DNA of 64,000 nucleotides from an uncultured Bacteroidales bacterium (GCA_902779705.1 CACZCR010000003.1:62001-126000), one strand, 5' to 3'. Shown: positions 8,227 to 16,766, counted from the stretch's first letter. Notes: generated from the letters alone by a model not told the origin. Program-made: numbers and translations.

Positions 8227-8340
8227 TGTTTGAAGGTTTGAGTCCTTTGGACTTGGTTTGAAGGTTTGGATTTTTTCAAAAATCTTGTTAACCAGCGAAG
8301 CCAAACAAGGACGCAGTCCCAAACAAACGAAGTCAAACAA
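8227..8340 (+). repeat. Mini-hairpin array between tpiA and the carbonic anhydrase gene
   Basis: The first half alternates a 14-15 nt direct repeat (TGTTTGAAGGTTTG at 8227-8240, TGGTTTGAAGGTTTG at 8254-8268) with two hairpins: AGTCC-TTT-GGACT (8241-8253) and GATTTTT-TC-AAAAATC (8269-8284). The second half is strictly periodic: GCGAAGC (8295-8301), CAAACAA, GGAC-GCA-GTCC inside 8309-8319, CAAACAA (8320-8326), AC-GAA-GT (8327-8333), CAAACAA (8334-8340). Three different triloop stems are each followed by the same heptamer, ending 2 nt before the next ATG. Confidence 0.8.
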
Positions 8341-8342
8341 CT

Positions 8343-8867
8343 ATGGCTTTGATAAAAGCAATAAATAGAAACGGAGAGATTCTTACTCCGCACATTGCTG
8401 ACGACGTCTTTATGGCCGAGAACGCCACCGTCGTTGGTGATGTGACAGTGGGGGAAGGCTCCAGCCTGTGGTTCAACAGTGTGCTACGCGGCGATGTTAA
8501 CACTATCGTCATCGGCAAACATTGCAACATCCAGGATGGCGCAGTACTCCACACCCTATACCAGAAATCCACCATCCGTCTGGGAGACTATGTGTCCGTA
8601 GGACACAATGTGACCATTCATGGCGCTGACGTGGACGACTATGCGCTCATAGGCATGGGAGCCACCCTGCTGGATGATGCCCACGTGGGCGAAGGAGCCA
8701 TCGTAGCGGCCAACGCACTCGTGCTCAAAGGCACACAGATAGGGCCACACGAGATATGGGGAGGTGTACCGGCCAAGTTTATCAAGAAAGCCGACCCCGC
8801 ACAAACCGAAGAGATCAACAAAAAAATAGCCAACAACTACGCCATGTACGCATCGTGGTATAAATAG
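8343..8867 (+). CDS. Gamma-class carbonic anhydrase family protein
   Basis: The 174-residue protein is a left-handed beta-helix made of hexapeptide repeats (VVGDVTVGEGSSLWFNSVLRGD, in short VGDVTVGEGSSLW, and NIQDGAVLHTL, VGHNVTIHGADV). His70, His88 and His93 are placed like the three metal ligands of gamma carbonic anhydrases (Cam/YrdA family). The enzyme hydrates CO2, but many YrdA-like members have no proven activity, so catalysis is likely and not certain. The C-terminus is an alpha-helix (QTEEINKKIANNYAMYASWYK). Its TAG stop supplies the first G of the following GACCG repeat unit. Confidence 0.9.
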   Translation: MALIKAINRNGEILTPHIADDVFMAENATVVGDVTVGEGSSLWFNSVLRGDVNTIVIGKHCNIQDGAVLHTLYQKSTIRLGDYVSVGHNVTIHGADVDDYALIGMGATLLDDAHVGEGAIVAANALVLKGTQIGPHEIWGGVPAKFIKKADPAQTEEINKKIANNYAMYASWYK

Positions 8868-8912
8868 ACCGCTTCGCTGAAAGACAAAAGACCGTTTCAC
8901 TAAAAGACAAAA
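8867..8912 (+). repeat. Two GACCG units between the carbonic anhydrase gene and pyrH
   Basis: Two tandem 23-nt units, each a 16-nt core followed by GACAAAA: GACCGCTTCGCTGAAA (8867-8882) and GACCGTTTCACTAAAA (8890-8905). The first core differs at one base from GACCGCTTCGCTGTAA, which reads on the minus strand of 31889-31904 in the rpsL-rpsG gap. The array starts on the last base of the TAG stop and ends 7 nt before the pyrH ATG. Confidence 0.85.
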
Positions 8913-8919
8913 GACTATT

Positions 8920-9624
8920 ATGTTCAAACGCATCTTATTAAAACTCTCGGGCGAGAGTCTTGCCGGAGATAGCAAGCAAGGTATCGACACCGAACGTCTC
9001 AATCAGTATGCCGAGCAGATCAAAGATATTGCACAAAAAGGTGTGCAGATTGGTATCGTCATCGGCGGAGGCAATATCTTCCGTGGCTTATCAGGAGCCC
9101 GGAAAGGCTTTGATCGCGTCAAAGGAGACCAGATGGGTATGTTGGCTACGGTTATCAACGCCTTGGCATTGTCTTCGGCATTGGAAGCTATCGGTCAACC
9201 GGTACGCGTACTGACATCTATCCGCATGGAGCCTGTAGGCGATTTCTATAGTCCCGCCAAAGCACAACGTCTGCTGGATAAAGGCAACGTGGTCATCCTG
9301 GCCGGTGGCACAGGAGCACCCTACTTCACTACCGATACCGGTTCATCGCTTCGCGCACTGGAGATCAAAGCGGACGTCATGCTCAAGGGCACACGCGTGG
9401 ACGGCATCTATACCGCTGACCCGGAGAAAGACCCGACCGCTACCAAGTTCAACGAGATCACCTATGACGAAGTCATCCGTCGCGGACTCAAAGTGATGGA
9501 TCTGACCGCTACCGTTATGTGCAAAGAAAACGGCATGCCGATCTATGTCTTCAATATGGACCAAGTGGGCAACCTCGCCAAAGTGATCGACGGCGAGAAT
9601 ATAGGCACCCTCGTGACACCATAA
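8920..9624 (+). CDS. pyrH: Uridylate kinase
   Basis: PyrH is the hexameric bacterial UMP kinase (UMP + ATP to UDP), an amino-acid-kinase fold unrelated to eukaryotic UMP/CMP kinase. The 234 residues show the ATP loop KLSGESLAGD (8-17), the glycine loop IVIGGGNIFRG, the lid/UMP region DRVKGDQMGMLATVINALAL, ILAGGTGAPYFTTDT and the nucleotide motif LKGTRVDGIYTADPEKDP. It lies before frr, a very common pairing in bacteria (pyrH-frr). Confidence 0.98.
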   Translation: MFKRILLKLSGESLAGDSKQGIDTERLNQYAEQIKDIAQKGVQIGIVIGGGNIFRGLSGARKGFDRVKGDQMGMLATVINALALSSALEAIGQPVRVLTSIRMEPVGDFYSPAKAQRLLDKGNVVILAGGTGAPYFTTDTGSSLRALEIKADVMLKGTRVDGIYTADPEKDPTATKFNEITYDEVIRRGLKVMDLTATVMCKENGMPIYVFNMDQVGNLAKVIDGENIGTLVTP

Positions 9625-9665
9625 CAATCAACTAACCAATACTCACATCTTTAAATCTATACAAT

Positions 9666-10226
9666 ATGATTGAGCCCAAACAAATTCTCAATGAGGCCGA
9701 AGAATCGATGCAAGCAGCGGTTCTGTTCCTCGATGATGCACTGGCACACATTCGCGCAGGCAAAGCTAGTGTACGTATTCTGGACCCTATTCGTGTGGAC
9801 TACTATGGCACCCCTTCGCCGCTGACCAATGTAGCTACCGTCAGCACTCCTGACGCACGCACCATACAGATTCAGCCCTGGGAGAAGAACATGCTCGGCA
9901 CTATCGAGCGCGCACTCATCAACTCCAACTTGGGTCTGGCTCCTAACAACAACGGCGAGTGTATTCGTCTAATCCTGCCGCCACTCACCGAAGAGCGCCG
10001 TCAGCAACTGGCTAAACAATGCAAACAAGAGGCTGAAAACGCCAAGGTCAGCATTCGTAACGCCCGCCGCGAAGCGGTAGAGACGCTCAAAAAGCAGATC
10101 AAAGAGGGTATGCCCGAGGACGTAGAGAAAGACAACGAACAGGAAGCACAGAAACTGCACGACAAGTACGTTCGACAGATCGAAGATCTCTACGCTAAGA
10201 AAGAGAAAGAAATCATGACCGTTTGA
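9666..10226 (+). CDS. frr: Ribosome recycling factor
   Basis: RRF, with EF-G, splits the post-termination ribosome. The 186-residue protein has the three-helix bundle and small domain II of the family: HIRAGKASVRILDPIRVDYYG with the essential Arg region, LTNVATVSTPDARTIQIQPW, NNGECIRLILPPLTEERR and the C-terminal helix DKYVRQIEDLYAKKEKEIM. The EF-G partner fusA is also in this window. Its TGA stop overlaps the rsgA ATG by 1 bp. Confidence 0.98.
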   Translation: MIEPKQILNEAEESMQAAVLFLDDALAHIRAGKASVRILDPIRVDYYGTPSPLTNVATVSTPDARTIQIQPWEKNMLGTIERALINSNLGLAPNNNGECIRLILPPLTEERRQQLAKQCKQEAENAKVSIRNARREAVETLKKQIKEGMPEDVEKDNEQEAQKLHDKYVRQIEDLYAKKEKEIMTV

Positions 10227-11191
10227 TGCGAGGTCTCGTCATCAAATCTACAGGTAGCAGCTACATTGTCCGACTGGACAATGGTTCGGATGCGGAATGC
10301 CATATCAAGGGCAATTTCCGCATCCGTGGCATTCGGAGCACCAACCCCGTGGCGGTAGGTGACTATGTGCAAGTGAGTCTGATAGAGGAAGGCAGTCCTA
10401 CATCACAGCGAAGCGATTTTACGGGGGAAGTAGGTCTTATCGGGTGGATCACTGATGTCGAAGAGAGACGAAACTATATCGTACGCCGATCCACCAACCT
10501 CAGCAAAGAAAGCCATATCATTGCCTCCAACCTCGACCAAGTGGCACTCATCGTCACTATCAACCACCCTGTTACCTCCACTACTTTCATCGATCGTTTC
10601 CTAGCCACGGCCGAAGCGTATCGCGTGCCGGCAGTACTGATCTTCAACAAGATTGACCTGCTCACTCCCCAAGAACTACTGCGCCTTGATGAACTGCGCA
10701 CTCTATACGAGTCACTCGGTTACCAGACTGTAGCCATATCAGCCAAGAATCTATCTGCCAAAGACGGGCTGTCCACTATACTGACCGGAAAAACGACACT
10801 GCTTTCCGGCAACTCCGGTGTAGGCAAATCAACGCTCCTAAACGCGATGTTTGGAAAAGAGATCGCACGAACAGGACACATCTCCGATGCGCACAACAAA
10901 GGTATGCACACCACGACTTTCTCTGAGATGTTCCCCTATCACGGCGGATGGATCATCGACACCCCGGGAATAAAAGGCTTCGGTGCTATTGATATGAAAA
11001 AAGAGGAAGTAGGTCACTACTTCCGTGAGATATTCCAAATCGGACAACAATGCCGCTTTGGCAACTGCACCCACACCAACGAACCGGGTTGTGCTGTGCA
11101 ACAAGCTGTTATAGAAGACAAAATCGCTATCTCGCGATTAGAATCGTATCTGTCGCTACTCGGTGACTGTACAGAATCTAAATACCGCTAA
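10226..11191 (+). CDS. rsgA: Ribosome small subunit-dependent GTPase RsgA
   Basis: RsgA is a circularly permuted GTPase that checks late 30S maturation. The order is an N-terminal OB fold (about 1-75, VIKSTGSSYIVRLDNGSD), then G4 (NKIDLL), G1 (GNSGVGKSTLLN), G3 (DTPGIKGFG) and the C-terminal zinc finger with CRFGNCTHTNEPGC (two Cys, His, Cys). I use the ATG at 10226, which overlaps the frr stop as TGATG; a TTG codon just before it is a weaker start. It closes the plus-strand unit and abuts the convergent lipoprotein gene with no gap. Confidence 0.96.
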   Translation: MRGLVIKSTGSSYIVRLDNGSDAECHIKGNFRIRGIRSTNPVAVGDYVQVSLIEEGSPTSQRSDFTGEVGLIGWITDVEERRNYIVRRSTNLSKESHIIASNLDQVALIVTINHPVTSTTFIDRFLATAEAYRVPAVLIFNKIDLLTPQELLRLDELRTLYESLGYQTVAISAKNLSAKDGLSTILTGKTTLLSGNSGVGKSTLLNAMFGKEIARTGHISDAHNKGMHTTTFSEMFPYHGGWIIDTPGIKGFGAIDMKKEEVGHYFREIFQIGQQCRFGNCTHTNEPGCAVQQAVIEDKIAISRLESYLSLLGDCTESKYR

Positions 11192-11971
11192 TCACTCAGC
11201 AGTATAATATTCAATCGTACGCGTCTCTGTATAGGTGGTAGCATTAGCTTCCTCCAAATGCTCTATCAACAATGCCTCTGCTTGTTGGGTAGCATCGTCG
11301 TTCTTGAGTTGGTTGATCAACTCCGGCGACAGAAAATCCGGGTGAGCAAAATAGTAATTCTTCACCTCACGTTCCGTCCAGTTGCCATGATCGTCAATAG
11401 TGATATACGAGTAGGTACTATAGTTAGCGGACGGCTGTAATGCAGTCTGCTGGAACTCACTCATCGCACAAGGAGATATATTATCATCCGTATAGGTAAA
11501 ACGCTTAAGGTTGATCAGCGTTTTCATGTTAGTTGTGTTCTCTGCATAGATCGAACCAACCTGCATGCTCTCACCGATATAGTTATATGTATGACGGAAC
11601 ACAAAACCGGTCGAGTCTTTCTCCATCTTGCCGCCATTATGTACCACCGGGCGGCCTTGTTTGTCACGGATAACCACCTCCATCGGCTTGGTCATTATCA
11701 TCTCGCCCTTCTCGTTGAACTCCATCATAGGATTCTCCGCCAATATATCATCGGTGGTAACGGATTTCACTTGGCCGTATTGCACACGTCCAAAAGCAAC
11801 CATATCAGGCTGTGCCGGAACACGCTCGACTACTATAGGCTTAGCCTGAATAGTGTCAGCCTCTTCCATCACTAGTGAATCAGCTTCTGAACCCTGCTGC
11901 AGATTGCCTAAACCACAAGAGGCAAATAACATAACTACTGAGAAAACAAATAGGGAGAAAAAATTTTTCAT
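11192..11971 (-). CDS. Lipoprotein of unknown function
   Basis: This 259-residue protein has a lipoprotein signal (MKNFFSLFVFSVVMLFASC, Cys19). The mature region contains MEFNEKGEMIMTKP and RHTYNYIGESMQVGSIY, a loose N-x-x-G / Tyr pattern that recalls degenerate YD-like repeats in other Bacteroidota lipoproteins, but I cannot name a family. It is the last gene of the extended ribosomal cluster and overlaps the Fur-family gene upstream by 1 bp (TAATG). It ends exactly one base from rsgA, so the two convergent genes leave no room for a separate terminator. Confidence 0.75.
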   Translation of the reverse strand: MKNFFSLFVFSVVMLFASCGLGNLQQGSEADSLVMEEADTIQAKPIVVERVPAQPDMVAFGRVQYGQVKSVTTDDILAENPMMEFNEKGEMIMTKPMEVVIRDKQGRPVVHNGGKMEKDSTGFVFRHTYNYIGESMQVGSIYAENTTNMKTLINLKRFTYTDDNISPCAMSEFQQTALQPSANYSTYSYITIDDHGNWTEREVKNYYFAHPDFLSPELINQLKNDDATQQAEALLIEHLEEANATTYTETRTIEYYTAE

Positions 11972-12393
11972 TATCGTACTTTGTTTTTGTTACATTGCGG
12001 GCACTCGCCTTTGACCATAAACGACATCGAGTGCGCATGATACCCTTCGGGCAATTGAATGGCAGGTAAGGCCATCTCTTCTATACAATAGGTGCGCTGA
12101 CATTTCTCGCAATAGAAATGTACATGACTGGACATGTGATCAGACTCATCCTCGTGATGACACAGTTCGTATAACTCTATACCACGGCCATCCTCTACGG
12201 CATGCACTACATCGTGCTCCGCAAACAACGTCAGCACTCGAAAAATAGACGACTTATCCAACGTGAGCAGTTGCATCTCCAGATCGCGCATACTCAACGG
12301 ACGATGCTGATCTACCAAAGCTTGATAGACCAGCATCCTATTAGCTGTGGGTTTAACACCCTTCCGTTCCAGTTTGTGCGCTATCTCGTCCAT
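11971..12393 (-). CDS. Fur-family transcriptional regulator
   Basis: The 140-residue protein has the Fur fold: an N-terminal winged helix (HKLERKGVKPTANRMLVYQAL, SSIFRVLTLFAEHDVVHAVEDG) and a metal-binding dimer domain with HHEDESDHMSSHVHFYC, CEKC and the structural-zinc CPQC near the end. The His-rich stretch suits a Zur or Fur-like sensor, but iron, zinc and peroxide types cannot be told apart here. It overlaps both neighbours by one base (TAATG). No metal transport gene is adjacent, so its targets are elsewhere. Confidence 0.9.
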   Translation of the reverse strand: MDEIAHKLERKGVKPTANRMLVYQALVDQHRPLSMRDLEMQLLTLDKSSIFRVLTLFAEHDVVHAVEDGRGIELYELCHHEDESDHMSSHVHFYCEKCQRTYCIEEMALPAIQLPEGYHAHSMSFMVKGECPQCNKNKVR

Positions 12394-13769
12394 TACGGCG
12401 CTACGCGGTTGATGTCACGCGGGAACATCGAACACTCTTTCACGTTTGCTATTCCTAAGAAACAAGCCGTGATTCTTTCCAATCCGATTGCAAAACCTCC
12501 GTGAGGCGGCATGCCGTTCTTGAAGGTATCCAGATAGAAGTGGAAAGCATCGGGGTTCATGCCACGACGGATCATCTTCTCGCGGTAGTCGGCTTCTTTA
12601 TGGATACGCTGTCCGCCGGAGGTGATCTCGAGACCTCTCATGAGGAGGTCAAAGCTGAGGGTCAGACTCGGGTCCTCGGGGTCGTCCATCGCATAGAAAG
12701 CACGGTGCTCGGAGGGGAAGTGGGTAACGAAGACGAAATCACTTCCGTATTTGTCATATGCATATTTGCAAATTGCCCTTTCTTCCTCAGGAGCCAAGTC
12801 ATCTTCGCCACGGTGGTCTTGCTCACAGAGACCGTTCTCAAAGAGGATCTCATGTACCTCAGAAAGCTTCCATGCCGGTACCTGCTCGGGGAGCACCGGA
12901 TTAACGGCGTTCAAGAGCTGGAGCTCGTGGGCACAATCGCGCTCTACGACGGCGATGATATGGCGGAGGAGTGCAGCCTCGAGGGTCATGACATCTTCCT
13001 GCCCTTTGATGAAGCCCATCTCGACATCGAGGGAGATGTACTCATTGAGGTGACGGGATGTCGCATGTTTCTCTGCGCGGTAAGCGGGTGCTATCTCGAA
13101 GACGCGCTCATAGACGCCGACGCCGATCTGTTTGTAGAACTGGGGCGACTGCGCGAGGTACACCTGTTTGCCGAAATAATCCATCCGGAAGACATTTGCG
13201 CCGCCTTCTGCTCCTTCGGAGACGATCTTCGGGGTGAAGATCTGGGTGAAGCCGTTGGCGCTGAGAAACTCACCGAAGGCACGTGCGATGGTCGATTGCA
13301 CCTTGAGGATCGCCATATCGCGCGGGTTGCGGAGGGTGACCTGACGGTTGTCGAACTTATAGCGCAACAGCGTCTCTTCGTCGCCGAACTTTAGGGCGTT
13401 CATATCCACTACCTCGGCGGTTGTCGGGCGGGAGAGGACGCGGACCTCGGAGACAGCAATCTCAATGGTGTTGTAGAAAGCTGCGGGGTCTTTGATCTTA
13501 GCCTCGTTGACCGTACCGGTGAGGGTGATCGCCATCTCACGGCAGAGGTCATTCATCGCGATCTCATTGCCGGCCTCGTCGAAGAACTTCGAGGTCTCGT
13601 TGCTCACTACTGCTTGCAGCAAGCCACGGGATTTGCGCAAAACGATAAAACCGCCCCACTTGGTGACGCGGACGTTATGGATCATGCCGCTTACAGTAAC
13701 AGATTCGCCAACATGAACGTTGGCGAGATCTGTTACATTAGCGTTATGTTTGGTAGCATCCAAAAACAT
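12393..13769 (-). CDS. aspS: Archaeal-type aspartyl-tRNA synthetase, possibly aspartate--tRNA(Asn) ligase
   Basis: This 458-residue class IIb synthetase lacks the GAD insertion of the usual bacterial AspRS (near 590 residues) and reads like the archaeal/eukaryotic type. It has an N-terminal OB-fold anticodon domain (about 15-110), motif 2 region FEIAPAYRAEKHATSRHLNEY-like at 224-244, the Asp-binding QSPQFYKQ (207-214), FPSEHRAFYAM, SGGQRIH (384-390) and motif 3 GFAIGLERI (425-433). AsnRS would have SGQLN and GGSQRE at the equivalent places, so it is not AsnRS. His31 in the OB fold sits where, from memory, non-discriminating archaeal enzymes carry His and Asp-specific ones Trp, which hints at charging of tRNA-Asn too. 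It begins 2 bp after rplQ. Confidence 0.85.
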   Translation of the reverse strand: MFLDATKHNANVTDLANVHVGESVTVSGMIHNVRVTKWGGFIVLRKSRGLLQAVVSNETSKFFDEAGNEIAMNDLCREMAITLTGTVNEAKIKDPAAFYNTIEIAVSEVRVLSRPTTAEVVDMNALKFGDEETLLRYKFDNRQVTLRNPRDMAILKVQSTIARAFGEFLSANGFTQIFTPKIVSEGAEGGANVFRMDYFGKQVYLAQSPQFYKQIGVGVYERVFEIAPAYRAEKHATSRHLNEYISLDVEMGFIKGQEDVMTLEAALLRHIIAVVERDCAHELQLLNAVNPVLPEQVPAWKLSEVHEILFENGLCEQDHRGEDDLAPEEERAICKYAYDKYGSDFVFVTHFPSEHRAFYAMDDPEDPSLTLSFDLLMRGLEITSGGQRIHKEADYREKMIRRGMNPDAFHFYLDTFKNGMPPHGGFAIGLERITACFLGIANVKECSMFPRDINRVAP

Positions 13770-13771
13770 AA

Positions 13772-14275
13772 TTACTCTGCTTTTGCTTCTTCAGCGGGAG
13801 CCTCTGCTGTAGGAGCAGCCTCAACAGTTGCCTCTTCTACAGCTTCCTTAACGGCTTTCTTGCCGGCACGACGAGTTGACTTCTTAGCGGCTTTCTTCAC
13901 CTCTTTAAGCATGTTCTCGTTGTAATCCACCAACTCAATGATACACATCTCAGCTGCATCGCCCAGACGGAAGCCTGTGCGCAGGATACGTGTATAACCA
14001 CCGTTACGGTTAGCAATCTTCTCGCCTACATTCTGGAACAACTCTGTTACAACCTCTTTCTGCTTGAGCATAGAGAATGCCAAACGACGATTGTTCATAT
14101 TGTCCTCTTTAGCGCGAGTAAGTATCGGCTCAACGTACATACGGAGAGCTTTAGCCTTAGCCAACGTAGTAGAGATACGCTTGTGCATGATCAACGAGCA
14201 AGCCATGTTGGACAACATAGCAGCACGGTGATTAGCTTTGCGGCTAAGATGATTGAATTTCTTGTTATGTCTCAT
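13772..14275 (-). CDS. rplQ: 50S ribosomal protein L17
   Basis: L17 lies near the peptide exit tunnel. The core of about 120 residues is standard ([66 protein letters not shown]). It is followed by a 45-residue low-complexity tail of Lys/Ala then Glu/Ala/Pro ([30 protein letters not shown]), longer than the E. coli protein. Such tails occur in Bacteroidota L17. It follows rpoA as in the alpha operon. Confidence 0.97.
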   Translation of the reverse strand: MRHNKKFNHLSRKANHRAAMLSNMACSLIMHKRISTTLAKAKALRMYVEPILTRAKEDNMNNRRLAFSMLKQKEVVTELFQNVGEKIANRNGGYTRILRTGFRLGDAAEMCIIELVDYNENMLKEVKKAAKKSTRRAGKKAVKEAVEEATVEAAPTAEAPAEEAKAE

Positions 14276-14305
14276 TGTTTTGTTTTAATTTATCTAAATA
14301 ATCTT

Positions 14306-15298
14306 TTACTCGTTTACACGATAACGGGATATATCCATACCGAATGCCAGACCGTTACGCTCAAGCAGTTCGTCCAATTCGGTGAGAGATTTCTTACCGA
14401 AGTTACGGAACTTAAGCAGGTCGGAACGGTGATATTTAACCAACTCACCCAGTGTCTCCACCTCAGCCGCCTTTAGACAGTTAAGCGCACGAACGGAAAG
14501 GTCCATGTCTTGCAGTCTCTGGTTGAGCAATTGACGCATACGAAGAATCTCCTCGTCAAGCTGGCTGTTCGGATTCTTGGTCTCTTCCTCAAGGACGATA
14601 CGCTCGTCAGAGAAGAGCATGAAGTGATAAATCAGAATCTTAGCAGCCTCGGTCAATGCATCCTGCGGAGAAATCGAACCGTCGGTGATAATCTCGAGGG
14701 TCAACTTCTCATAGTCAGTACGCTGCTCAACACGGAACGGATCAACAGCGATCTTGACATTGCGGATAGGCGTATAGATGGAATCGATAGCCAGCGTGCC
14801 GATCTTGTCATCGGCATGACGGTTCTCGTCACCGGGAACGTAGCCACGTCCCTTGTTAATGGTAATCTCAATCTCAAAATTAGCCGACTCATCCAACTCA
14901 GCGAGAAGCAACTCGGGGTTGAGGACCTCAAAATTCTGCAATGCTGCATTCAGGTCTCCGGCACGGAAAGCCTTAGCCTTCTGCACATGCAGTTTGATGG
15001 TCTCCTCGGTAGCCTCCACACCTTCATTGAGATGGAAACGTACTTGCTTGAGATTAAGGATAAGATTGGTCACGTCAGTAATTACTCCGGGGATCGTAGC
15101 AAATTCATGATCAATACCACTAATCTTAATAGAGCAGATAGCATATCCCTCAAGACTGCCAAGCAGCACACGACGGATAGCATTGCCTATCGTAATTCCG
15201 TACCCCGGTTCGAGAGGACAAAATTCAAAAGTGCCTTTTGTCGCAGTCGAATCCAACATGATAACCTTGTTAGGTTTAATGAAATCTAATATTGCCAT
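14306..15298 (-). CDS. rpoA: DNA-directed RNA polymerase subunit alpha
   Basis: The 330-residue protein has the N-terminal dimerisation domain ([21 protein letters not shown] near 30-50, [15 protein letters not shown] near 200) and a C-terminal helix-hairpin-helix domain ([20 protein letters not shown] and [16 protein letters not shown]). The C-terminal domain keeps the Arg-x-x-x-C pattern used for DNA and activator contact. Its place between rpsD and rplQ is the usual alpha-operon order. Confidence 0.98.
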   Translation of the reverse strand: MAILDFIKPNKVIMLDSTATKGTFEFCPLEPGYGITIGNAIRRVLLGSLEGYAICSIKISGIDHEFATIPGVITDVTNLILNLKQVRFHLNEGVEATEETIKLHVQKAKAFRAGDLNAALQNFEVLNPELLLAELDESANFEIEITINKGRGYVPGDENRHADDKIGTLAIDSIYTPIRNVKIAVDPFRVEQRTDYEKLTLEIITDGSISPQDALTEAAKILIYHFMLFSDERIVLEEETKNPNSQLDEEILRMRQLLNQRLQDMDLSVRALNCLKAAEVETLGELVKYHRSDLLKFRNFGKKSLTELDELLERNGLAFGMDISRYRVNE

Positions 15299-15309
15299 GA
15301 ATTTAATGA

Positions 15310-15915
15310 TTATTTAGAGTACAACTCAACGATTAACTGTTCTTTGATGTTCTCCGGAATCTCCTCACGCTGAGGAATATTCAAATATTTACCGGCCAAC
15401 TGATTTTGATCCCACTCCAGCCAGCTGTACTTGCCATGGTTGAAGCCCTCGAGCGAAGCAGCAATCACCTCAAGTGATTTAGCTTTCTCACGAACGGCTA
15501 CTACCTGACCAGGCTTAACCTCATACGAAGGGATATTTACAACCTTGCCGTCTACAGTGATGTGACGGTGGCTCACCAATTGACGAGCTGCTGCACGGGT
15601 AGGAGCCATACCAAGACGATAAACGATGTTATCCAAACGGCTCTCCAACAATTGGAGCAGAATCTCACCGGTAATACCTTTTTTACGAGATGCTTTAGCG
15701 AAAAGCAGACGGAACTGTTTCTCCAATACACCGTAGGTATATTTAGCTTTCTGCTTCTCTGCCAACTGAGTACCATACTCAGAATTCTTTTTACGACGAT
15801 TAACGCCATGCTGTCCAGGTGCATAGTTGCGCTTGTCAAGCACCTTGTCCGGACCGAAAATGGCCTCGCCGAAACGACGCGCAATACGTGATTTTGGGCC
15901 TATATATCTTGCCAT
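15310..15915 (-). CDS. rpsD: 30S ribosomal protein S4
   Basis: S4 nucleates 30S assembly by binding the 5' domain of 16S rRNA. The 201-residue protein shows the S4 RNA-binding domain ([36 protein letters not shown]). The N-terminal region ([20 protein letters not shown]) has no Cys cluster, so it is the zinc-free form. In other bacteria S4 represses the alpha operon; no S4 site could be recognised here. Confidence 0.98.
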   Translation of the reverse strand: MARYIGPKSRIARRFGEAIFGPDKVLDKRNYAPGQHGVNRRKKNSEYGTQLAEKQKAKYTYGVLEKQFRLLFAKASRKKGITGEILLQLLESRLDNIVYRLGMAPTRAAARQLVSHRHITVDGKVVNIPSYEVKPGQVVAVREKAKSLEVIAASLEGFNHGKYSWLEWDQNQLAGKYLNIPQREEIPENIKEQLIVELYSK

Positions 15916-15953
15916 AATAATCTACAATTTTACAATTTATAACTTATAATTTA

Positions 15954-16343
15954 TTATACGCGACGGCGCTTGGGAGGACGACAACCGTTGTGAGGCATAG
16001 GAGTAACGTCGATAATCTCTGTTACTTCAATACCGGCTGCTACGCACGCACGGATAGCCGACTCACGTCCTTGACCGGGACCCTTAACGTATGCTTTTAC
16101 TTTACGCAGACCAAGGTCAAATGCAACCTTGCCGCAATCTGCTGCTGCCATTTGTGCAGCATAAGGAGTATTCTTCTTAGAGCCACGGAAGCCCATCTTA
16201 CCAGCCGAAGACCAGGAGATAACCTGACCGTCACCGTTTGCCATGGTAACGATTACGTTGTTGAAAGAAGACATTACGTGCAGCTGACCTACACCGTCAA
16301 TCTTAACAACGCGCTTCTTAGCTGAAACTGTTTTCTTTGCCAT
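15954..16343 (-). CDS. rpsK: 30S ribosomal protein S11
   Basis: S11 forms part of the 30S platform by the mRNA exit. The 129 residues include the family signature [19 protein letters not shown] and the C-terminal [16 protein letters not shown], with HNGC next to the Asn that is isomerised to isoaspartate in some bacteria. Gaps to rpsM and rpsD are about 40 bp and A/T rich; I see no stem-loops in them. Confidence 0.98.
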   Translation of the reverse strand: MAKKTVSAKKRVVKIDGVGQLHVMSSFNNVIVTMANGDGQVISWSSAGKMGFRGSKKNTPYAAQMAAADCGKVAFDLGLRKVKAYVKGPGQGRESAIRACVAAGIEVTEIIDVTPMPHNGCRPPKRRRV

Positions 16344-16385
16344 AGTTTGATGAATTTAATTTAAACTAGCGTTTTACTTGTTTGA

Positions 16386-16766
16386 TTACTTCGTTGCTTT
16401 CTTCTTATTAGCAACAGTTTTCTTACGTCCCTTGCGGGTACGGGCGTTGTTTTTGGTAGATTGACCACGTACAGGAAGACCAATACGATGACGAACACCA
16501 CGATAACAACCGATATCCATCAAACGCTTAATGTTGAGCTGGGTTTCCGAACGGAGATCACCCTCTACTTTATACGAGGCTCCAATGATCTCACGAATCT
16601 TAGCTGCTTGGTCATCCGTCCAATCTTGAACCTTGATGCTTGGGTCTACGCCTGCCTCTGCCAAGATCTTCTTTGCGCTTGAACGACCTATTCCGTAGAT
16701 GTAAGTCAATCCGACTTCACCGCACTTGTTCTGCGGCAGATCTACACCGACAATTCTTATAGCCAT
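16386..16766 (-). CDS. rpsM: 30S ribosomal protein S13
   Basis: S13 contacts the 50S subunit and P-site tRNA. The 126-residue protein begins [20 protein letters not shown] and has the helix-two-turn-helix [36 protein letters not shown] and the basic tail [19 protein letters not shown], which reaches the P-site tRNA anticodon stem. Confidence 0.98.
   Translation of the reverse strand: MAIRIVGVDLPQNKCGEVGLTYIYGIGRSSAKKILAEAGVDPSIKVQDWTDDQAAKIREIIGASYKVEGDLRSETQLNIKRLMDIGCYRGVRHRIGLPVRGQSTKNNARTRKGRKKTVANKKKATK

Noticed and set aside
7351..8340. A 329-codon minus-strand frame opposite tpiA, covering the divergent promoter
   Set aside because: It would overlap both consensus promoters and TIM; the sequence has no recognisable domain.
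12501..13394. A 297-codon plus-strand frame opposite aspS
   Set aside because: Antisense shadow; the synthetase motifs on the minus strand are complete and in order.
12393..13769. Calling the synthetase AsnRS
   Set aside because: The active-site motifs QSPQ and SGGQRIH are those of archaeal-type AspRS; AsnRS has SGQL and GGSQR at these positions.
15916..15953. A/T-rich repeats (TTATAA, ACAATTT) between rpsK and rpsD
   Set aside because: Short low-complexity spacer with no pairing or promoter pattern.
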